A stretch of 12,715 nucleotides of DNA from Monoraphidium neglectum (taxonomy: Eukaryota > Chlorophyta > Chlorophyceae > Sphaeropleales > Selenastraceae), in NCBI RefSeq assembly GCF_000611645.1, contig NW_014011985.1, forward strand, positions 1-12,715. The letters run 5' to 3'. Made by a program: the position numbers and the translations under genes. How positions within the stretch are numbered: position 1 is the stretch's first letter; each line of letters starts with the position of its first letter. Shown here in pieces: positions 8,287 to 12,715 of this stretch. Below the pieces are notes generated by a model. That model ran no database searches. It was not told the origin of the DNA and was given only the letters and a program-made list of their open reading frames with translations.

Positions 8287-10705
8287 CGCGCGCGTGCGCG
8301 CGAAAGTGCGTGTTGTTTACTCAAAGGTGTGCAGGTGTGCTTGTCTGCATGCGCCCTTACCGCGCGGCGCGGCGCGGCGCGTGGCCGGCCGGCCAGGCCG
8401 CTCTCGAGAGATCCGCGGCAGCGGCGCAGGCGGGCGCCAGGCAGCGGGGCTGGGCCGCGCCGCCGCCGCTGCGCCCACCAGGCCGCGGCCGCGCACGCAT
8501 CGTTCCTCGCACATACCGCCTCGCGCCCGGCGCTGACGCGCCGCATGCAGGCGCTTCAGGCGGGAACCAGCTGCAAAGACGAATCCTCAAAGCGCGAACA
8601 CGCCGAAAACCTCTGCAAAGTCACAACCTCAACAGCCTCGAAGCGTCACAACCCCAAGAAACTCAAAAACCTCGAAACCGCCACAACCTCGAAAGCCTCG
8701 ACAAGGGCGCACCTTGAGGGTGCTGATGCCGAAGAACAGCAGCAGCGCCACCGCCACCAGATCGTCAAAGGGGACGCCGCTGGCGGGCAGCAGCTCGTCC
8801 AGCTGGTGGAAGACCTGGGTTTCGTGGGAGGCAGAGGGACGATGCAATTGAGACAACAGAGGGCGAAATACGTGGTTTCTGGGAGACAAAATACTGAAAT
8901 GTTGTGATTGAGATAATAGAGGGCAGATGACCTGTTGTTGGGAGTCCAATTGAAAAATGATCGTGACAGCAGGGGGTGCTGGGTTTGGGGGCAAGGTGAA
9001 GGGGGCACGAAGGGTGGGGGCAGCAGCTCGTTCAGCTGGTGGGAGATCTGCAGAATTTCCCAATTGAAACCAATGATGTGAATAAAATATTTCTTTGTGG
9101 TCACATTCTTTTTGATCACGAAGGGCAGAAGACGTGTTTGAGCAGTTTGCGGGAAGATGATGGAGAAAGCGAAGGGGAGGCTCCCAATCGAGACCCCAAA
9201 ATCCTCCTCGGCCACGCGCCTGAGCGCGGCGCGGCGCAGCGCGCCGGCGGCCGGCCGGTTGCGCACTCTCCAACACGAAAAAACACACGCCGCCCCGCCG
9301 CGATCGCCCTCCCCGAACCCAGCCCCGCCGCCCGCGTCCGAGCCGCGTGCGCGCTCCCCGCCATAAGCCCCGCCCGCCGGCCGCCGGCGGCCATGGGCGC
9401 GCCGAAGGCCTGACGCGTCATCACCTGCCCGAGCGCCACGCTGATGACGGTCATAACCGCGAGCGCGCCAAAGGTGCCCGCAAACACGGCGCTGCGGTCC
9501 TCCTTGAGCGCCAGCAGCAGCGCTATGAAAAACGTCTTGTCCCCAATCTCGCTGAAAAATATCAGGAGGAATCCGGATACGAAGCCCTCCACGAATTGGT
9601 TGTCCCCGATGAGGCCTGGGCGTTTGAAAGACCGTTCGAATTTGGGCGGGGTGGGGGCGGGTGACGCGTCGGGCGACAAGGGACAGGGGCTGATGGGGGG
9701 TGACGAGCGCGCCCGACTGTTGTGCTGAAAGAGGTGATGGTGGCCACATCTCGGGCCTGAAATGGTTTACGTTTACAGAGGTCTTGCAGGGGACTGTGCG
9801 AGCGCGCCGCGGGCTGGGGCGACGCCGCTGCTTGGGGGCCGAGCGGCCCCACCGAGCCGGCCGGCGAGTGCTGCGCTGCGCGGAGCCGCGGTTCGAGGGC
9901 CGGGCCGCCGGGTGCGCGCGTGCGAGCGACGAAGGCGCCGGCTGGGCTGCAGCGCTCCCTAGAGCCGGCCCGAAGACAAACGTGGGCCAGGCTATGCTCG
10001 CAACAGCCTCGCCCACGTCTAAGCTGATGCAGCCGGCGAGTCGCTGGGCTCGGGCGGGCCCGCACCCATCCCGCCAAAGCGCCCGTCCCTCCGCCCGCCT
10101 TGCCCCACCCTCCGTCAACCCGCCGCCCGCAGCGCCCCTGCGCTGACGTGGCACGCACCGGGAATTTTGACGGCCACTGTGTTGGCCACGGCAGCCAACT
10201 CACCGGCGAGTGCTGGCCCCGCCATGACCGCGCCGCCGACGGCGCCGGCGGCCGCGAGAGCGGCGCCCAACGCCGCACCCTGCCGCCAGCTGAAGCTGGT
10301 GCCAGCGCCTGCATTGGCCGCCGCCACGCCAGCGTCCAGGCTGCTGGTGCTGCTGCTCAAGCTGCTGCTGCCGCTGCTGCTGCCGCTGCTGCTGCTGCCG
10401 GTGACGCCCAACGAGGCAGCCGATGCGTTTTGCAGCGGACGCGGCCGCTGTGTGGGCGCCAGATCAGCCTCGGCGTGCGACTGAAACGCCTAGGGTGTGA
10501 ATGAGGCGGGCATGATCGAGTCGGGCGCTGCCGCCGCTGTCGTAGGCACTCACTCAAGCACCAGAGATGGGGTCGGTCGCACCTGCAGCGCCGCGCTGCC
10601 GCTGGCCCGCCGCAGCGGCAGCCAGCCCGAGCATGCTGGATTGCTGGCGATCCGAGGAGCGCCGTGGCTCGCCCGCAATGAGACCGCGGCCCTCTGTTGC
10701 AGCAT
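7455..10705 (-). CDS. Chloroplast GDT1/UPF0016 family Mn2+/Ca2+ transporter (PAM71/CMT1-like, 367 aa)
   Basis: Exons: 10583-10705, 10159-10480, 9425-9615, 8713-8814, 8014-8200 and 7455-7633. The phases (0, 1, 0, 0, 1) close to 1104 nt. Both family signatures are present: S-EIGDKT at residues 171-176 and EWGDKS at 289-294. These acidic motifs line the cation path in GDT1/TMEM165 proteins. Residues 1 to about 107 are rich in Ala, Arg and Ser with a polyserine stretch, as in a plastid transit peptide. A hydrophobic segment follows near 109-133, then two groups of helices separated by an acidic EEKEEAGE linker. The C-terminus ends YIGGSLFLVFAAATVFDIV plus a short tail. Length and layout match Arabidopsis PAM71 (thylakoid, Mn to photosystem II) and CMT1 (envelope); I cannot say which. 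Exon 1 and its donor (CAG|GTGCGA) are the least certain part. Large introns: 9616-10158, 8815-9424 and 8201-8712. Confidence 0.88.
7660..7712. repeat. (GT)16 tract followed by GA-rich repeat, in transporter intron 5
   Basis: GT units run from 7661 to 7692, followed by GCGTGAGAGAGACAGAGAGA-type sequence to 7712. In the transporter transcript this reads (CA)n and stops about 25 nt before the 3' splice site (AG at 7635-7634) of exon 6. The rest of intron 5 (7634-8013) shows no exon. Confidence 0.9.
8231..8302. repeat. (GT)23-24 plus (CG)n alternating tract in transporter intron 4
   Basis: GT repeats cover 8232-8278 and pass directly into CG/TG alternation to about 8302. This gives some 70 bp of unbroken purine-pyrimidine alternation, which is Z-DNA prone. 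In the transcript it is a (CA)n tract about 29 nt before the 3' splice site (AG at 8202-8201) of exon 5. Intron 4 (8201-8712) otherwise holds GC-rich and GCGGC-repeat sequence with no supported exon. Confidence 0.9.
8845..8946. repeat. Diverged repeat spaced 60 bp in transporter intron 3
   Basis: ATTGAGACAACAGAGGGC begins at 8847 and ATTGAGATAATAGAGGGC at 8907. The following 20 bases are also alike, ending in GGGAG, so roughly 40-bp units recur every 60 bp. A weaker relative containing GAAGGGCAGAAGACGTG lies at 9121-9137. It lies between the 3' splice site of exon 4 and the exon-4-like copy at 9018-9047. Confidence 0.6.
9018..9047 (-). repeat. Partial copy of transporter exon 4 start inside intron 3
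   Basis: On the minus strand this 30-bp segment matches the first 30 bp of exon 4 (8814-8785) at 27 of 30 positions. It is preceded by CTGCAG, a usable 3' splice site. It reads ISHQLNELLP where exon 4 reads VFHQLDELLP. After it the similarity stops, and no in-frame donor with good consensus follows closely, so it looks like a relic or internal duplication rather than a working exon. A cryptic or alternative exon is possible. Confidence 0.65.
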
Positions 10706-10742
10706 GGTGCCAGCCTCTTTGACAATGGGCCGCAAACCGCCT

Positions 10743-10755
10743 ATTACTTAGTAAT
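10743..10755. promoter_or_regulatory. Palindrome ATTACTTAGTAAT upstream of the transporter start codon
   Basis: A perfect 6+1+6 inverted repeat lies 37 nt upstream of the proposed transporter ATG (10705). It contains TTAGTAA on the plus strand and TTACTAA on the minus strand, which is a bZIP (AP-1/Yap-type) binding core in fungi. It could be a factor site or a 5' UTR hairpin. There is no evidence beyond sequence and position. Confidence 0.3.
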
Positions 10756-11042
10756 GCAAAGGAATGAGATATGTTGAAGTGCACGTTTATTGATCGAACG
10801 GTGCCATCTCGTGCAGTTGATGATCACCGCAGGATCTGACCTGTCGTCTGTGGCTCCCGCTTTTCCCCGATTGTTTTGCAAGAGTCGCCCTCGTGGAAAC
10901 AGACCTGTCACGAATCACCCCATCTCCCTATCCTAAGAGCCGCGCCTGGTCAGCAAGGGCGTGGGCGGTGCTGTCGCTCACCCCAGCACCGTTGCTCGGC
11001 TGCCAAATGCTGGCCAAGGCGCAGCCCGTAGACAATCGACAG

Positions 11043-11047
11043 TTACA
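11043..11047 (-). terminator. Putative polyadenylation signal TGTAA for the M18 peptidase gene
   Basis: Minus-strand TGTAA occurs 329 nt past the peptidase stop codon (TGA, 11378-11376), a normal distance for green algae. Confidence 0.4.
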
Positions 11048-11375
11048 GATATACTACTTGTAACTCTACTGATCAATTGAGAGTAAAAAGGACAGGCCTC
11101 CCGCCGTCTGCCCACTACAGTCATCCTGAGCCGCGACAACGTTGCCCCTGCGTCGCTGATGTGGCAGCCCGTCGCGCGACCCTCGAGCCGCCACACCCCC
11201 TACCTGGCAGCCGGGAGCGACCCCCGCGGCCCCAGACAGGTGCCGCCGCGGCAGCGGGCGGCGCAGCACCGGCCAGAAGCCGCGCGTCTCCGAGGCGGCA
11301 AAAGGCCCGAGGGGCCGGCGCTTGCGGGCCGTGTACCCGGCCGGCGGGGCGCGAAAAGGGCGCAGTGTGCTCGGG

Positions 11376-12458
11376 TCAGTGCACGTGGCCGCAGGAGGGG
11401 TCCCGAATCGTGCCGCGGATGTCTGGCGGCGGCAGGCTGTCGACATCAAGCGTGGCATCCAGAGACGAGAAGTCCCTGCAGGGTTTGAAGAATGGGATTG
11501 CAGTAAAGGCAGGAGGTCCGGGGTTCAAAATCCAGGGTTTCACGGAGTGATAGCTAGCGGGTTTCAAGTATCAATTCCCAGGAGGGCGGGGTTACGCGCG
11601 AGTGAGTGGTTGGCGGCGCCTCGCCCCGTGACCCGCAAGCCGTCATCAATGAGCTGGTCCCACGCACAGCACGCGCACACGCGCGAGTGACCGAGGGCAC
11701 CAGCATGCTTCTAATCCAGCTTGCCGCGTTTGGTAGCGCCAGTGTGGACCTGCAGATCCCCTTGACAAAGCGATTTCGACTTTGCAAATCGAAGCCAAAA
11801 AATAATAAGAATGAAAGGAATTGAATCTGGCGACCCCACCTGTAGAAGGCCAAGAAATGGTGGTAGGCGGTGGCGATGTCGTCCACGCCGCACATCTCGC
11901 GGATCGAGTGCATGGCCAGCTGCGGGACGCCGACGTCCACGGTGCGGCAGCCCTGGGGGAGGGGAGCGGTTGCAGGCGGCGCAGCAAAGTCGGCCTTTTG
12001 ACCCGGTCAAAACTTGACCCGGTCACGATCTGACCCGGTCAAACATGTTTGGGACCTTGCAGCATCCGTTGGTATCCTGCGTGGCTTTCAAAGTGACAGT
12101 TTTGGCACCAAACCGACGAAAACAACACGTGTGTCATGATTTGTGCTTGTCTGATTTCATTGGGAAGCAAGGGGTGCGTATTTGAGGACACCAGATGCGC
12201 GCGAGGCGGGGGCGATCAGGCGGTCGGGCCCTGGAGACGCCGCGGAGTGTAGAGGAGCAGGGCGCGAGCGAGCACCACACCCGGGGCGAGCCCTGCGCCG
12301 TCCACAAGCGCTCAGGGCTCCGCAGGCGGCTGTCAAGGGTCACAGGTCAACGGATGACTCACGAGGCTGGACGCGAGGATGGGTCCGATTGTGCTGCCGC
12401 AGGGCATGTCGTTGCGCACGCAGAACTCCTGGACTGGCGCGCCCGCGCGGCGGCCGAC
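11376..12458 (-). CDS. DNPEP: Aspartyl aminopeptidase, peptidase family M18, C-terminal exons (5' part outside window)
   Basis: M18 enzymes are dinuclear zinc aminopeptidases that remove N-terminal Asp or Glu from peptides, acting in cytosol or vacuole. Exons: 12363-12458, 11840-11952 and 11376-11475. Phases are 0 then 2, with donors CTC|GTGAGT and AG|GTGGGG and acceptors CCCAG and CTGCAG. Exon 1 here reads [20 protein letters not shown] then PILASSL, the hallmark block with the metal-binding Asp in NDMPCGS. The next exon has [20 protein letters not shown] with the metal-binding His in MHSIRE. The last exon begins [12 protein letters not shown], where most family members end, then adds about 20 residues ([20 protein letters not shown]). 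The 5' border of the 12458 exon is uncertain: GAG|GTC or AAG|GGAG, and the family pattern slightly favours an added Arg-Glu. 12459-12715 is intronic, so N-terminal exons lie to the right. Confidence 0.88.
11999..12041. repeat. Three palindromic TGACCCGGTCA units at exact 16-bp spacing
   Basis: Identical 11-mers begin at 11999, 12015 and 12031. Each is an inverted repeat (TGACC, central C, GGTCA). The array lies in the peptidase intron 11953-12362, some 45 nt upstream of the 3' splice site in transcript direction. It could form hairpins or bind a dimeric factor; function unknown. The rest of this 410-nt intron shows nothing recognisable. Confidence 0.85.
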
Positions 12459-12715
12459 CTCCCTTGGGGGCGGAGGGGGGTGACGAGGGGGCGAGGATTA
12501 GGGGAACCAAGGGACAGCAACAAGGAAGAGAGGGGGTGCTTGATCAGGCAGATGTGTGGACGACAGGGAGAGTATGTTTGGTTAGGACTCCCCAACACGA
12601 TTGTCTCAAACACTCATTGAAACATGACCGCTGCCTCGCAGTCCCTTTCGAACAACAAATGCTCAACCAACTGAATAGCACACCCCTCCTCCGCCTCACC
12701 CCGTCGACCCCACCG

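Larger units (their letters stand above)
10706..11375. other. Tandem intergenic region: M18 peptidase 3' UTR and transporter promoter
   Basis: Both flanking genes run on the minus strand. About 330 nt next to the peptidase stop is probable 3' UTR, ending near the TGTAA at 11047-11043. The remaining ~340 nt should hold the transporter promoter and 5' UTR, including the palindrome at 10743-10755. I see no exon with family similarity here. Confidence 0.5.

Noticed and set aside
7535..8907. Long plus-strand frames containing Cys-Val and Val-Cys runs
   Set aside because: Translations of the TG tracts and GC-rich introns antisense to the GDT1-like gene. The minus-strand exons carry the real family motifs.
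8646..10154. 502-codon minus-strand frame through transporter introns
   Set aside because: It has the wrong frame relative to exons 3 and 4 and would destroy the GDT1 motifs. Openness is due to GC richness.
11485..11560. tRNA-like B-box (GGTTCAAAATCC) and a second similar GTTTCAAG motif
   Set aside because: No A-box, acceptor stem or anticodon arm can be drawn upstream, and the T-loop has an extra base. Possibly chance or a very decayed tRNA/SINE fragment.
1..12715. Search for transposons, CRISPR arrays, rRNA, phage or defence systems
   Set aside because: No transposase, reverse transcriptase, terminal repeats, spacer-repeat arrays or RNA-gene signatures were seen on either strand.

Overview
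The window reads as nuclear DNA of a green alga, most likely a Chlorella-like trebouxiophyte. The species is an inference, because no marker gene is present. Five signs support this: GC-rich, strongly G/C-ending codons in short exons; many small GT-AG introns with GTGAG or GTGCG donors; long (TG)n tracts; TGTAA motifs, the green-algal polyadenylation signal, some 300-800 nt past stop codons; and a chloroplast-targeted GDT1-family cation transporter. All gene models were spliced by hand. They rest on reading-frame phase, splice consensus and family motifs, with no transcript data.

Layout from left to right. (1) 484-2128, minus strand: clathrin light chain, five exons including the start; its 3' end lies beyond the left edge. 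(2) 2129-2952: a head-to-head promoter region with a G-box. (3) 2953-3671, plus strand: a small three-exon gene for a 67-residue hydrophilic protein that I do not recognise, followed by about 0.5 kb of likely 3' UTR. (4) 3672-5149: mainly noncoding, containing facing 3' UTRs and one doubtful 90-codon ORF (4685-4957). (5) 5150-6487, minus strand: a complete four-exon gene for a 236-residue four-helix membrane protein with MARVEL/CASP-like topology. (6) 6488-7454: 3' UTR of the next gene plus the promoter of the previous one. (7) 7455-10705, minus strand: a complete six-exon gene for a 367-residue plastid GDT1/UPF0016 (PAM71/CMT1-type) Mn2+/Ca2+ transporter. (8) 10706-11375: intergenic. (9) 11376-12458, minus strand: the last three recognised exons of an M18 aspartyl aminopeptidase, whose 5' part lies beyond the right edge.

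The genes are ordinary eukaryotic housekeeping or plastid genes with no evident shared pathway: vesicle coat, membrane protein, plastid ion transport and peptide turnover. I found no mobile element, CRISPR array, phage or defence cassette, and no convincing new system. The more interesting material is inside introns: CA-repeat/Z-DNA-prone tracts placed just upstream of 3' splice sites, a near-perfect copy of an exon start inside the transporter gene, short palindromic tandem repeats, and very small exons in the clathrin light chain gene.
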